Positions 45,872 to 55,328 of a stretch of 64,000 nucleotides of DNA are shown piece by piece. The DNA is from Alteromonadaceae bacterium Bs31 (GTDB lineage Bacteria > Pseudomonadota > Gammaproteobacteria > Pseudomonadales > Cellvibrionaceae), in contig FXAI01000009.1 in assembly GCA_900177435.1 (NCBI GenBank), positions 143,524-207,523 on the forward strand, written 5' to 3'. The stretch's first letter is position 1. Each line of letters starts with the position of its first letter. Made by a program: the position numbers and the translations under genes. The notes under the pieces were generated by a model. That model saw only the letters and a program-made list of their open reading frames with translations. It had not been told where the DNA came from and made no database searches.

Positions 45872-46738
45872 GTGAGCAGCAGCGTGATTAGCAGTAACCT
45901 GCCAAGCAATGCGGCGAACCTTATCGCCAGCTTTCAATCCGTCGGCCAGCAGCCGGTGGGTCTGGAGAATAGTGCCTCCAGGAACTCCCCTCTCAAACCT
46001 GTTGAGCAGCTGTCATCCATTGGGCGCCAGCAGTTTGGCACCCGTGAACCGGGTAGCTCCGATTTAGCAGGCAACAATACCCTTGAGCAGAATTTGTCCC
46101 CGGGCGAAGCCCCTGAGGAAGGCGCTGTAACGGCGGAATCCCAACAAGAGCAGGCGCTTGAGCAGCGTCGCTTGGAACAAGAGCGGCAGGAGATTCAGGA
46201 GCTTGCCGCACGGGACCGCGAAGTGCGGGCTCACGAGCAGGCTCACGCCGCAGTGGGGGGGCAATACGCTGGTGCAGCGAGCTTCCAGTATGAGCGCGGG
46301 CCCGATGGCGTGCGTTACGCCGTTGGTGGAGAAGTTCCAATTGATGTGGGCAAGGAAGCAACGCCTCAAGAAACCATCGTTAAAGCACAGATTGTAAAGC
46401 GCGCTGCTCTGGCGCCTGCCGAGCCGTCGCCACAGGACCGCAGCGTAGCCGCAGAAGCGTCCAGGCTTGAAAGCGAGGCTCGAAGAGAGCTTTCTCTCGA
46501 AAAAAGCGAAGAGCAGCAAGCAGAGCAGGACGTCTCGGATACAACTGCACCAGATCCACAGTTCTCCTCTGAAGCGGCAAAACCGGATGAAACGGGTGCA
46601 GAAAAAAAAGAACGAGAATCCGCCTTAGATTTTGTGCGCACAGCGGATTCCCTGATTAGTTCAAGGCTCAGCCAGGGAATTGCCAATACCAGCCTCAGCT
46701 CTCGTTCGCCAGGTTCCATTCTTGACCAGCTGGCTTGA
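45872..46738 (+). CDS. SprA-related putative metalloprotease (CJM1_0395 family)
   Basis: The 288-aa product starts at GTG 45872. A low-complexity N-terminus (1-100) leads to a charged coiled-coil EQRRLEQERQEIQELAARDR and the family core REVRAHEQAHAAVGGQYAGA, then FQYERGPDGVRYAVGGEVPI, DVGKEATPQETI and KAQIVKRAALAPAEPSPQDR. The HEQAH resembles a zinc HExxH motif, which is why the family is called a putative protease; activity is not shown. The C-terminus is again disordered and acidic. It may belong with the preceding rod-tail protein, as both carry export- or assembly-like coiled coils. Confidence 0.85.
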   Translation: MSSSVISSNLPSNAANLIASFQSVGQQPVGLENSASRNSPLKPVEQLSSIGRQQFGTREPGSSDLAGNNTLEQNLSPGEAPEEGAVTAESQQEQALEQRRLEQERQEIQELAARDREVRAHEQAHAAVGGQYAGAASFQYERGPDGVRYAVGGEVPIDVGKEATPQETIVKAQIVKRAALAPAEPSPQDRSVAAEASRLESEARRELSLEKSEEQQAEQDVSDTTAPDPQFSSEAAKPDETGAEKKERESALDFVRTADSLISSRLSQGIANTSLSSRSPGSILDQLA

Positions 46739-46897
46739 CACCGTTCCCACCCAATACGCCAGGCAATACATCCATTCTTAGTCGTGCTTGATACCTAGCG
46801 CCCACCTTTACGTAAAAATAAGGACTGGATCTTGTGCTGCCTACTACCTATTTTTAATAGACAGCATGTACTGGATAACAACTAGCGAGAAAACATC

Positions 46898-48670
46898 ATG
46901 GCTGCCTACCGTGTGCCACTCAAAGATATGCAATTTGTTCTTTATCATCAGTTGAATGCCCCGCAAGGCTGGCAGAAGCTCGGTCTGGATGAGGTGGATT
47001 CCACTACAGCGGATGCAATATTAGAGGAAGCTGCGAAACTGGTGCAGGAAGCCATTGCGCCGCTTAACCGTGAAGCCGACGAGGCTGGCTGCAAGTTTGT
47101 GGACGGGCAGGTAAGTAGCCCGGAAGGTTTTAAGCAAGCCTATCAATTGTTTTGCGACGGTGGTTGGGGAGCCTTGAGTGGCAATGTGGATTACGGTGGC
47201 ATGGGAATGCCCAAGAGTCTGGTTTCCACCGTGGAAGAAATGGTACAGGGCGGCTGTATGAGTTTTGGGTTGGCGCCAATGTTAACCTCCGGTGCCTGTC
47301 TGGCGATCGACGCCCACGCCAGTGACGAGCTCAAAAATCGCTACCTGCCAAAAATGTATAGCGGTCAGTGGGCTGGGGCGATGGATTTAACTGAGCCCCA
47401 TGCCGGTACGGATTTAGGGCTAATCAGGACCAACGCAGAGCCCAATCAGGACGGTAGCTACAGCATTAGCGGCACCAAGATTTTTATTACCTGGGGCGAG
47501 CATGATATGGCCGAAAATATTGTGCATCTGGTATTGGCGAAATTGCCGGATGCACCTGAGGGGTCGCGTGGTATTTCCATGTTTCTGGTGCCCAAATTTA
47601 TCCCCAATGCCGGGGGCGAGCTGGGTGAGCGCAATGCCGTGCACTGTGGTTCAATCGAGAAAAAAATGGGCATTAAAGCTTCGGCAACCTGTGTGATGAA
47701 TTTCGATCAGGCGCAGGGCTGGTTGGTTGGTGAAGCGCACAAAGGTTTGCAGGCAATGTTCACCATGATGAATTACGAGCGGCTGGTGGTGGGCATTCAG
47801 GGAGTTGGTGCGGCGGAGGCTTCTTATCAAAATGCTGCCGAATACGCTCGCGAGCGTTTGCAGAGTCGTAGTATTGACGGGCCGAAATACCCACAAAAAC
47901 CAGCAGACCCCATACTGGTTCACGCCGATGTACGACGCATGCTATTGACCATGCGTGCGCTAAACGAAGCGGGAAGAGCATTTTATATCTATGTTGCCCA
48001 ATGGCTGGATGCTGCAAAATTCAGTAAGAACGAGGAAGAAAAAACGCTGGCGGAAAATATGGTTGCGCTACTTACCCCCATTGCCAAAGCGTTTTTAACG
48101 GATAGAGCTTTTGACGCTGCCGTGCTGGGGCAGCAGGTATTCGGTGGTCATGGTTTTATTCGTGAGTGGGGCCAGGAGCAGCACGTTCGGGATATTCGCA
48201 TCACCCAAATTTACGAGGGCACTAATGGCATTCAGGCAATGGATCTTATTGGTCGAAAAACCTTTGCCTGCAAAGGAGCCTTGCTGCTTTTACTGGCTGA
48301 CGAGATAGAAAGCTATATTGAGTCCTCAGTGACAAGTGAGACACAGAGGCTCGCACAAAATTTAAAAGAGGCGCTGACGCTCGCGCAGCAAACGACGACG
48401 TTCATTTTGGATGCCGCGGCAAAAGACAAAAATACACTGGGTGCTGCAGCAGTGGACTACCTCGATTTACTGGGCTATGTCTGTTACGGCTATATGTGGT
48501 TGCGCGCTGCGGTTGCTGCAGGCTCAATTGAAGATAAGGAGCTGGCGCAGCAGAAGAGCCTGCTGGCGGCATTCTATATGGAGCGGCTGCTACCTGAGCT
48601 TGATGTTTTGGCGAAAAAAATACGATCAGGTGCGGCGACTATGATGTCTATGCAAGATGACTGGTTTTAG
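46898..48670 (+). CDS. Acyl-CoA dehydrogenase with extra C-terminal domain
   Basis: This 590-aa flavoenzyme of the FadE-like large type has an N-terminal helical domain (MAAYRVPLKDMQFVLYHQLN). FAD-binding sheets carry MDLTEPHAGTDLGLIRTNA and ISGTKIFITWGEHDM, and catalytic-domain helices carry GVGAAEASYQNAAEYARERL, GGHGFIREWGQEQHVRD and the catalytic region QIYEGTNGIQAMDLIGRK. The C-terminal extension matches the acyl-CoA dehydrogenase C-terminal-like domain. Substrates are fatty acyl-CoA or possibly methylmercaptopropionyl-CoA, since DmdC enzymes share this architecture; the sequence alone does not decide. Confidence 0.95.
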   Translation: MAAYRVPLKDMQFVLYHQLNAPQGWQKLGLDEVDSTTADAILEEAAKLVQEAIAPLNREADEAGCKFVDGQVSSPEGFKQAYQLFCDGGWGALSGNVDYGGMGMPKSLVSTVEEMVQGGCMSFGLAPMLTSGACLAIDAHASDELKNRYLPKMYSGQWAGAMDLTEPHAGTDLGLIRTNAEPNQDGSYSISGTKIFITWGEHDMAENIVHLVLAKLPDAPEGSRGISMFLVPKFIPNAGGELGERNAVHCGSIEKKMGIKASATCVMNFDQAQGWLVGEAHKGLQAMFTMMNYERLVVGIQGVGAAEASYQNAAEYARERLQSRSIDGPKYPQKPADPILVHADVRRMLLTMRALNEAGRAFYIYVAQWLDAAKFSKNEEEKTLAENMVALLTPIAKAFLTDRAFDAAVLGQQVFGGHGFIREWGQEQHVRDIRITQIYEGTNGIQAMDLIGRKTFACKGALLLLLADEIESYIESSVTSETQRLAQNLKEALTLAQQTTTFILDAAAKDKNTLGAAAVDYLDLLGYVCYGYMWLRAAVAAGSIEDKELAQQKSLLAAFYMERLLPELDVLAKKIRSGAATMMSMQDDWF

Positions 48671-48726
48671 GTATAACTGTATCGTTGTACATTAAACTTT
48701 AATCAAATAAAAATCGAATAGTTATC

Positions 48727-48903
48727 ATGCCTGAGTTATTTCCAGAAGATCAGAAAAAAGTCGACGAGTTTCTATCCACCAAGGTGAATGCAGTTGAAAG
48801 AAGGAGCTTTAAGCCATTACGGCTGCTTTTGGTGATTTTTATCGCGCTGGGTGTAATTACCCTAATCAGCTACCTGGTGGCCATTAATCACGGGCTTATT
48901 TAA
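48727..48903 (+). CDS. DUF3094 small membrane protein
   Basis: This 58-aa protein lies 56 nt after the acyl-CoA dehydrogenase. It begins MPELFPEDQKKVDEFLSTKV, then VERRSFKPLRLLLVIFIAL and ends VAINHGLI. The NPEDQ-like opening, VERxxFKPxRLL and single membrane helix match the DUF3094 family of Pseudomonas-like bacteria. Function unknown. Confidence 0.85.
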   Translation: MPELFPEDQKKVDEFLSTKVNAVERRSFKPLRLLLVIFIALGVITLISYLVAINHGLI

Positions 48904-49404
48904 GCTTTGCCAATTTTTAGTATTTCCTCAAATTCTGACGTAGTCAGTAGCTGCACGGCTAGCCTGCTTTTGCTTGAGCAGTACCATAGCTTTTAACCGG
49001 GCGTTTTGTTTTATGTCCTTTAGCAGTACTACAATATCAAAAATGTCTATAAAGCGCTTAGCAGTGCAATACCCAACGGGGCATGGCGTCTGTTGACTTT
49101 GGGGCGAAATAGTCAGACTGCTTATCGAACGGTGAGGGGGCTGGAGAGGGGGGGGGGAATTGACTTCCGCTAAGCCAGTAATAGCGATCATCTTGCATCG
49201 GCAGTGATAAATCAGCACAGCGTCTACCACATACATTTTGTCGTAAAATTTTTTTTCTGCTCTGGTCTGCTCACACCTGGCAAGTTACGAATGCCATCCC
49301 TGCGGCTTGTGTGCAGCTTTTCCGCGGCAAGATACTGGATACTGTACTCATTTGGGTTCTGTTTAAAAAAAGCCAGTGGGGCACGGTCTATCTACTTATC
49401 CCCT
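48904..49404. other. Non-coding interval
   Basis: There is no supported gene in 500 nt. A ten-base G run occurs at about 49149-49158. Frames open here show no family features. Confidence 0.5.
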
Positions 49405-49722
49405 TCACTTATCCACCCATACCCAGCGCAAAGGCTCGCCAAAGTCGTCAGTTATGAGTTTCTTGTGAGGACGGGGTTGGCGTTTCATTGATGAGGTAGT
49501 TTTACTCTTACGCCTTTCCTCAACCTGCTGGATAAGCCCTGTTACTGGCGTCCTTTGCTGCTTTGGTTGAAAACTGGTGGGACTGGAAAAGAGATTCGAA
49601 TTATCTGTGTGACCACTAATACCTTTGGCTACCTGCTTCACTTCGCCACCGGCTGAAAGATAGCTATTAATTTGCTCGTCTATTTCAGCGCGTATCTGAG
49701 CCTTGGACTTAATTGGTTTCAT
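49405..49722 (-). CDS. Conserved small hypothetical protein
   Basis: This 105-aa basic protein has no signal peptide. The N-terminus KSKAQIRAEIDEQINSYLSA, then GGEVKQVAKGISG, has the look of a conserved motif found in small proteins of Pseudomonas-like bacteria. The remainder is low complexity and basic (RRKSKTTSSMKRQPRPHKK), ending FGEPLRWVWVDK. The conserved head and Trp-rich tail suggest a nucleic-acid or RNA-polymerase-associated peptide, but I cannot assign a function. It stands alone on the minus strand. Confidence 0.7.
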   Translation of the reverse strand: MKPIKSKAQIRAEIDEQINSYLSAGGEVKQVAKGISGHTDNSNLFSSPTSFQPKQQRTPVTGLIQQVEERRKSKTTSSMKRQPRPHKKLITDDFGEPLRWVWVDK

Positions 49723-50155
49723 TTAACTTTTCCAACTTCACAACCTTACAATTAAAGCATATTCCTAGGGGCTGGGTCTCTATGGAGGTTAATATCAAGG
49801 CACTGTTGGTGTGTTTTGAGTTAATTTTTTTACCCCTAGTCTTGCACCCAGGATGAGTTAATCATTTGTGCGCCAAAAAAGGCAATAATACACTGAAACG
49901 TGTTCTTAAGGATTTCTTACTAATTAATCACACTATGAAAGCGTACGCTATGTTGGATTAGGTGCTAAGTATTTGCTACGAAAGTAGGGCTTTGTGAAAT
50001 CTCCCATTGAATATTTGAAAACTTTTTCGACATAGCTCTACAAGAAATAAAATCGAGTGTTACAATTCGCGACAATTACAGGACACTAAGTTCCGGCGCA
50101 ACGGCTCCACGGAAATGAAGCGCAGTCGTCAGTTATTCGTATAACGACAATATTT
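49723..50155. other. Divergent promoter interval
   Basis: Non-coding stretch of 433 nt between two divergent genes, AT-rich. The GntR-type gene promoter must lie in it. No clear terminator, repeat or operator was recognised. Confidence 0.5.
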
Positions 50156-50842
50156 ATGAGCGAATTATTTGAAGAACAAGGCTCAAGTCTCTCACGTGTT
50201 GAGCAGGCTTATCGACAACTAAAAAACAATATTCTCAATAATGAATTTCCCCCTGGCTACCAGGCTTTGGAGCCAGAAATAGCGAAAAATCTAGGTGTTA
50301 GCCGCACGCCTGTGCGAGAAGCGCTTATTCGCTTGGAAGCGGAAAAATTAATTGAATTAATTCCGCGTAGGGGAATGCGCGTACTGCCACTGGTTGCCGG
50401 AGATATTATTGAGATCAATCAGGTTCTCACTGGGCTTGAGTGCATGGCTGTGGAGCTTCTATGTAAAAAGAAGCCCAGTAGCGATGTTCTTCAGCCAATG
50501 GAGGATTCGGTTGAAGAAATGTACTCGGCGTTGGATGTAGACGATATTGACAGTTGGGCAGAAGCGGAAGAAAAATTCCACCGTCTGCTGGTGTCTTTGG
50601 CGGGTAATAAACGGCTGGCGGTACAGGTGGATAATGTCCGAGCGCAGGCTTATCGTGCCCGTAAAATTACCTTAAAGCTTAGGCCCAAGCCGGTGAGTTC
50701 TACCAGCGGTTATGCTGAGGTATTTGAGGCCATTACTGCTGGTGACTGGCGAAAAGCCAAGCAGCGGCACTATGAGTTACGCAATGAAATCAGTGAAATA
50801 CTGACTGAGGTGCTTGACCGCTACCAGTTGCCGCACCTATAG
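50156..50842 (+). CDS. GntR-family (FadR subfamily) transcriptional regulator
   Basis: The 228-aa product has an N-terminal winged helix-turn-helix (15-80: AYRQLKNNILNNEFPPGYQA, IAKNLGVSRTPVREALIRLE, RRGMRVLPL). A helical FCD ligand domain follows (95-220) with the metal-binding pattern spread over EKFHRLLVSLAGN and KQRHYELRNEI. Members usually control carboxylate or aromatic catabolism. The neighbouring genes give no clear substrate; the acetaldehyde dehydrogenase about 3 kb away is a candidate target only by proximity. Confidence 0.93.
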   Translation: MSELFEEQGSSLSRVEQAYRQLKNNILNNEFPPGYQALEPEIAKNLGVSRTPVREALIRLEAEKLIELIPRRGMRVLPLVAGDIIEINQVLTGLECMAVELLCKKKPSSDVLQPMEDSVEEMYSALDVDDIDSWAEAEEKFHRLLVSLAGNKRLAVQVDNVRAQAYRARKITLKLRPKPVSSTSGYAEVFEAITAGDWRKAKQRHYELRNEISEILTEVLDRYQLPHL

Positions 50843-50855
50843 GAGGATGTTGCCA

Positions 50856-51725
50856 CTAGAGGTCTGCAACATCCAGCCATAACTCCTTCCTGCTGAGAGG
50901 CGTCTCTTGTGGCAGGTAGGGGTTGTCGATAGCCACAACAATTCTCCCCACCGCCTGCGACTGCTCAATGGCTTCGCTCACCTGCTTGCTGTAAAAGAAA
51001 TAATCATCGAAATTTAAATCCGCGATAGCTGCTTCCAGGCCTTGCTCCAGCTCTTGTGCCAGCAGCGTATTTTCTTTGCTGACAAAAAAATACGACGGCA
51101 ACTTGTACACAAGTAGTATGTCGCTTTCTACGGAGAGAGCTTTATCGGGGTGAGCTTTAATCTCGGCCCATGGCTCCTGTAAGCCGCGGGGAAAAGCATC
51201 GAATTGCTTTTCAGCAAGCATGTCGAACAGTGCTGAATAAGAGGGAGAGGTCACCACATTCAATTTTGCATGCTGCAGTATTTTTGTGTCGGGCCAGGAA
51301 TCGCCCTGGCCAAAGCGAATGCCTTTTAGCGAATCAATGTCACTTACCTGCTTGAAAGCTTTTTCTCCGTCGCTGTTGATAAGTAGCAACCTGAGACCTA
51401 GCAGGCCCTTATAAAGAGGGATGCGAATGGGTTGCAGCGCTTGTTCAAGTTCCCTGGAGGTGCCAGACCACATTAGTGATATTTCATCCTTGTTAAGTGC
51501 TTTCACAAGCTCATCATGGCTTGTTTGCGTGAAACTTCTGGAGCTGTCCTCTTGATAAACTATTTCTTTATCGCTGTAACTGAGCGCTAGCTCCAGCAAG
51601 CCGTGCATGTATTGTTCTTGCGCATTGATAAAAGGGTAATGTTTTACTATAAGGGTTTCGGCGAGGGCCTGGTTGTATAGCAGTATGCATGAAACACAGA
51701 ATAAAAAACGGCTAACGCAATGCAT
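50856..51725 (-). CDS. Periplasmic solute-binding-like protein
   Basis: The product is 289 aa from ATG 51725, which opens with a signal peptide (MHCVSRFLFCVSCILLYNQA, cleavage after ALA). The longer frame upstream has no homology. The mature part resembles family 3 periplasmic binding proteins: IVKHYPFINAQEQYMHGLLE, LYKGLLGLRLLLINSDG, IDSLKGIRFGQGDSWPDTKI and FDAFPRGLQEPWAEI. Similar orphan proteins occur beside sensor kinases, but no transporter or kinase partner is next to it. It converges with the GntR gene. Confidence 0.85.
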   Translation of the reverse strand: MHCVSRFLFCVSCILLYNQALAETLIVKHYPFINAQEQYMHGLLELALSYSDKEIVYQEDSSRSFTQTSHDELVKALNKDEISLMWSGTSRELEQALQPIRIPLYKGLLGLRLLLINSDGEKAFKQVSDIDSLKGIRFGQGDSWPDTKILQHAKLNVVTSPSYSALFDMLAEKQFDAFPRGLQEPWAEIKAHPDKALSVESDILLVYKLPSYFFVSKENTLLAQELEQGLEAAIADLNFDDYFFYSKQVSEAIEQSQAVGRIVVAIDNPYLPQETPLSRKELWLDVADL

Positions 51726-51874
51726 CAGATGCTTCTCTTTAAGTGGGAATGGCTTGGAAATAAATAGCTTGCGTAATAAACATAGCACAGCATTTAAGGG
51801 TGAGATGTTGTTTTGCTGCTCTGCGATGTTTAAGCTGTTTTTCTGGATATGTAATAGCAACTGGTTATCTAATC

Positions 51875-52300
51875 GTGGCAGACAAAAAATTTAATAAGGG
51901 CTCTGCGGGCCAGAACCGTAAGGCAAGTGAAAAGTTTTATCAGGATTACCGTCAAAAAGAAGGGGTTAGCATAAGTTCTACCGGCTTATTGTATCGGCTT
52001 CTGGAGCAAGGCGAAGGCGTAGCACCTTGCGAGCAAGACACCGTAGTGGTGAACCAGCGAATTCTGAACTTTGATGGCAAAGTGATTGCGGACACTTATA
52101 AACTGGGTATGCCGGATGTGTTTACCATGAAGGAGGCCATTGCGGGTTTACAAGAAGGCTTGATGCTGATGTGTGTTGGTGCCCGCTACGAATTTGTTAT
52201 ACCGCCAGAGCTGGCCTGGGGGAAAAGAGGGGCCAGTAACAAAATTGGCCCCAATGCGCTGCTGTTGTTCGATGTTCGTTTACTGGAGATACGCTTCTAA
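51875..52300 (+). CDS. FKBP-type peptidyl-prolyl isomerase
   Basis: The product is 141 aa if translation starts at GTG 51875 (VADKKFNKGSAGQNRKASEK). An ATG 25 codons upstream would add a Cys-rich hydrophobic head with no homology. A short helical N-terminus is followed by the FKBP domain (about 35-141): STGLLYRLLEQGEGVAP, DTVVVNQRILNFDGKVI, GLQEGLMLMCVGARYEFVIP, LAWGKRGASNKIGPNALLLF. It catalyses cis-trans proline isomerisation. It resembles FklB but with a much reduced dimerisation arm. The start is uncertain because neither choice has a good ribosome site. Confidence 0.88.
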   Translation: MADKKFNKGSAGQNRKASEKFYQDYRQKEGVSISSTGLLYRLLEQGEGVAPCEQDTVVVNQRILNFDGKVIADTYKLGMPDVFTMKEAIAGLQEGLMLMCVGARYEFVIPPELAWGKRGASNKIGPNALLLFDVRLLEIRF

Positions 52301-52358
52301 TAATCACCAGGCATAAGCATAAGCCCTTTAAGCCAGTTGTGAATGAGGCTAATTGGGG

Positions 52359-53546
52359 TTATCGCAATTTTCTCGCCAGTGGCTTCTCTATGAGATAGGT
52401 GCTGGCCATGGCAAGCAGACACAAGCCAAGTGGTGCAGCCCACACCTGATGAACGCCTGTACCGGCTGCAATGTTCACTGACATCCAGCAAAATACCATT
52501 ACCATATTTTGCCAGATAAACATGGAAAAGGCGGTTTCCCCTAAAAACCCGGTTCCGGGCAGAGAAAATATCTTTGCAACAATACCGTGGCCGCGAGCAA
52601 GGTCGATAATAATCAGCATATAAAGGGGCATCATCAAGCCGTGTCTTAGAAAATATTTTAATGGCTCTTCAATTCCTGGTAAAACAGCAATAATAAGCAC
52701 CGCTGCAAAGGCAAGGTCTCCGCGTGCCAGGGTTTTTCTATAATGTGGTCTCCAGCCAGGGTTAAAGCGGCTGATTCCCAGGTAGCGGGCCAATAGCATT
52801 CCCGCTGCGAACTGAGGAACCCAAAACAAAGGTGTAGAGCCAATAAATATTTGCCAGTTTTGCTCAGGCGTACTGCCAGCAGGAAAATAAATAGCGTAAA
52901 CAGCGGTGGGAATAAGTGAGATAAACGGCAGCGCTAGCATCAAAATAAGCATTTGTTGCTTACTGAGTTTAGCCAGGTTCCTCATTAGCCAGGGCATTAT
53001 TAAGTATAGAAACACAAGGGCGGAAATTGTCCACACCGGCCAATTCCAATCGGGTACCCAGGGTGGGTACCATGCCTGCACTAGAAATACCGTTGCCAGG
53101 CCACTGGAGAGTAATTCCAATGGGCTGCGAAATTCCGAGAAATAGCCGTACAGCATGGGAAAGGTTAGCAGCATCACAATTAGGTGAATGGGGTAAATTC
53201 TTGCTAGCCGTTTTCGCCAAAAACGCATTTTTGAGCCATGCAGCTCGCCGTCTTCCCCCCAATAGAGATAACTGAGAATAAATCCAGAGAGAATAAAAAA
53301 GAAGCTGGTGGACATCCAGCCATTGCTGAACAGAGTAAGTACCGGCTCCGGTAAGAAGCGAAAGCCTTCCATTAAGGTAGCAAAGGTCTCCTCCTTATCC
53401 ATGTTGTAGAGCACCCACAGGTGGAACATAAAAATATGGAAGACGGCAAAAAAACGGATCCCAGTTAAAGCGGGAAGGTGTGTCTCGCTAGCAGCGTTTG
53501 CAGTCACAGGCTTGCAAGCCGGGCTTTCTGTGGCATTTGAATCCAT
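52359..53546 (-). CDS. Acyltransferase family 3 membrane protein
   Basis: This 395-aa integral membrane protein has about ten helices. Family signatures are LPALTGIRFFAVFHIFMFHL with the catalytic His region, FFFILSGFILSYLYWGE, RFWRKRLARIYPIHLIVMLL and the C-terminal FLGETAFSMFIWQN. Such OafA/YrhL-type enzymes move acetyl groups from the cytoplasm to sugars of lipopolysaccharide, peptidoglycan or exported glycans. No glycan cluster is adjacent, so the acceptor is unknown. Confidence 0.95.
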   Translation of the reverse strand: MDSNATESPACKPVTANAASETHLPALTGIRFFAVFHIFMFHLWVLYNMDKEETFATLMEGFRFLPEPVLTLFSNGWMSTSFFFILSGFILSYLYWGEDGELHGSKMRFWRKRLARIYPIHLIVMLLTFPMLYGYFSEFRSPLELLSSGLATVFLVQAWYPPWVPDWNWPVWTISALVFLYLIMPWLMRNLAKLSKQQMLILMLALPFISLIPTAVYAIYFPAGSTPEQNWQIFIGSTPLFWVPQFAAGMLLARYLGISRFNPGWRPHYRKTLARGDLAFAAVLIIAVLPGIEEPLKYFLRHGLMMPLYMLIIIDLARGHGIVAKIFSLPGTGFLGETAFSMFIWQNMVMVFCWMSVNIAAGTGVHQVWAAPLGLCLLAMASTYLIEKPLARKLR

Positions 53547-53668
53547 GCCAGTTCCTCATCAATGAGTTTTGAATGTGGAGTGACTGTATCGGTGGGTGCG
53601 TGAAATGAAGGTGGGCTCGAGTGCGGAGCCCAAATTGAACAGAGTTTGAATTTAGATGGTTGAAACTA

Positions 53669-54640
53669 CTATGCGGTTTCCGGCATGCCCTTGGTGCCTT
53701 TACCAAACATACCCAAGAGTGAACCCAAAGCACCAGCGTGCTCGGCCTCTACCAGTTCCGGTCTGACGCCCAGGTGTTGCGCGTAGCGCTCCGCTATAGC
53801 AAGGGCTGCGCAATTGATTATATCCAGGTTCCCTGCGTGAGCGGGTACCCAGTCACCCTGGCCACGAACACTGATAACCACCTCTACAGCTCCGTCTTTG
53901 TATATTGGGGTTCCGACAATATTGTAACCCGGTACTTTTTTACGCACCTGCGCCAGTCTTTGCTGGAGAGGTTCATAAAGCTTGTTAAGGTCTGTTTCGT
54001 TGGTATAGGCGCGGATGATGGTTAGCATGTCCGGCTTCCATACGCTTTTTTCAACTTGTAGATCCACATTTACATTTTGAATGCAGGAGTACGCAGAAAT
54101 GGCTGACGCGGTGCTGGAGTAATAATCATCAATGTTTGCCAGGGTACCAGGCCCGATTGAATCTTCAGCGACGCGAGACTGTACGTTTACCTGGTGGATG
54201 TGAGGGTAGACCTTAGACAAGGTATGGATCACCGGTATGGAGGCTTGGCCGCCGCAAGTCACCATATTGATATTTTGTTCATTTGTAACAACATCAGCAT
54301 CTATAGTGGGTACACAATATCGTCCAACTTTCGCGGGAGTAAGATCTATTGCTTTAATATTCGCTCGCCGGAAGTACTCTGCGTGGCTGCGGTGGTGCTC
54401 TGCTGTGGTTGCATCGAAAACAAGATCGAAAGTGTCTCGGCTGAGTTTAAAAGCATCGATACTCTGATCCGACACTATTACCCCCAAAGACATTGCTTTT
54501 TGCATCCCTTCAGACTGAAGGTTTCGTCCAACAAACAGACCGCAGTCCATGTAGTCAGACTTTAAGACTTTAATGAGTAGGTCTGTACCTACTTTCCCTG
54601 ATCCAATGATTCCTACATTCAACTTAGACTTGATAGCCAT
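53669..54640 (-). CDS. Acetaldehyde dehydrogenase (acetylating)
   Basis: The product is 323 aa from ATG 54640, with AGGAGA at good spacing; a start eight codons earlier overlaps that site. The NAD fold opens with NVGIIGSGKVGTDLLIKVL, the active-site Cys is in NMVTCGGQASIPVI, followed by EDSIGPGTLANIDDY and GAVEVVISVRGQGDWVPAHA. It belongs to the MhpF/DmpF family, which converts acetaldehyde, CoA and NAD to acetyl-CoA and normally channels from a 4-hydroxy-2-oxovalerate aldolase. No aldolase or aromatic-degradation gene is adjacent here, so it may act alone or with partners elsewhere. Confidence 0.95.
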   Translation of the reverse strand: MAIKSKLNVGIIGSGKVGTDLLIKVLKSDYMDCGLFVGRNLQSEGMQKAMSLGVIVSDQSIDAFKLSRDTFDLVFDATTAEHHRSHAEYFRRANIKAIDLTPAKVGRYCVPTIDADVVTNEQNINMVTCGGQASIPVIHTLSKVYPHIHQVNVQSRVAEDSIGPGTLANIDDYYSSTASAISAYSCIQNVNVDLQVEKSVWKPDMLTIIRAYTNETDLNKLYEPLQQRLAQVRKKVPGYNIVGTPIYKDGAVEVVISVRGQGDWVPAHAGNLDIINCAALAIAERYAQHLGVRPELVEAEHAGALGSLLGMFGKGTKGMPETA

Positions 54641-55328
54641 TGTAATACATCTCCTCATAAGCAAACCGTTCGTACAATACTAAAGGTACAAAACGACACT
54701 TTTTTTAAAGCCACGTTTTATTAACGTTAACGTGTTAACAGAGTAAGGCTAATAAAACTGAAACGACGTCTATAACTAGTGTATATAAAAAAAGCCTAAT
54801 TAAGTGAAAGAAACAGATGTCAGTGGAGGGGTTGGCGCGCCAATTAATGTTAACTCGTAAAGCTTTTTGTGAGATTGTGTAAAAAATGTCGATACTATAA
54901 CTAATGAATACTTCTGTGAATGCGCTGTCGGGCGTAAATCTAAATTCTTATTGTTTTGTTTTTTGTGTAGCACTTAAGTGTGTACTTTTGGTGCATGAGC
55001 TTTCAGGATAAGAACTAAGAGCGAAAAGGTACAAAGTGCTGGAAAAATGACGATTGCTGCGCCTATTACTTCCTAGTGGCGGGCATTTCTTTTGTGCGCC
55101 GCTAGATGATTGCCGTGCTTGATTCTTGGGTTTGCATTAACATATAAATTCTGGTTCTATGCGGCTTGGAGAGGGGTGGCACTGTTTAGCAAAAGGCAAA
55201 ATTATAATAAACGGCATGGGGATTTTGCGATTCAGGTTTAAATTTGCTGCTACAGTAATATTACTAGGCGGCGTGTGTTAGCTGGATGCAGTGCTTTGTA
55301 TTTCACGTCTGTACTATAGGGGTACTGG
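54641..55328. other. Divergent non-coding interval
   Basis: There is no supported gene in about 690 nt. A cluster of GTTAAC elements occurs at 54721-54739 (TTAACGTTAA and GTTAACGTGTTAAC), with another GTTAAC-like site near 54849. These could be operators for the acetaldehyde dehydrogenase gene. Confidence 0.5.
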
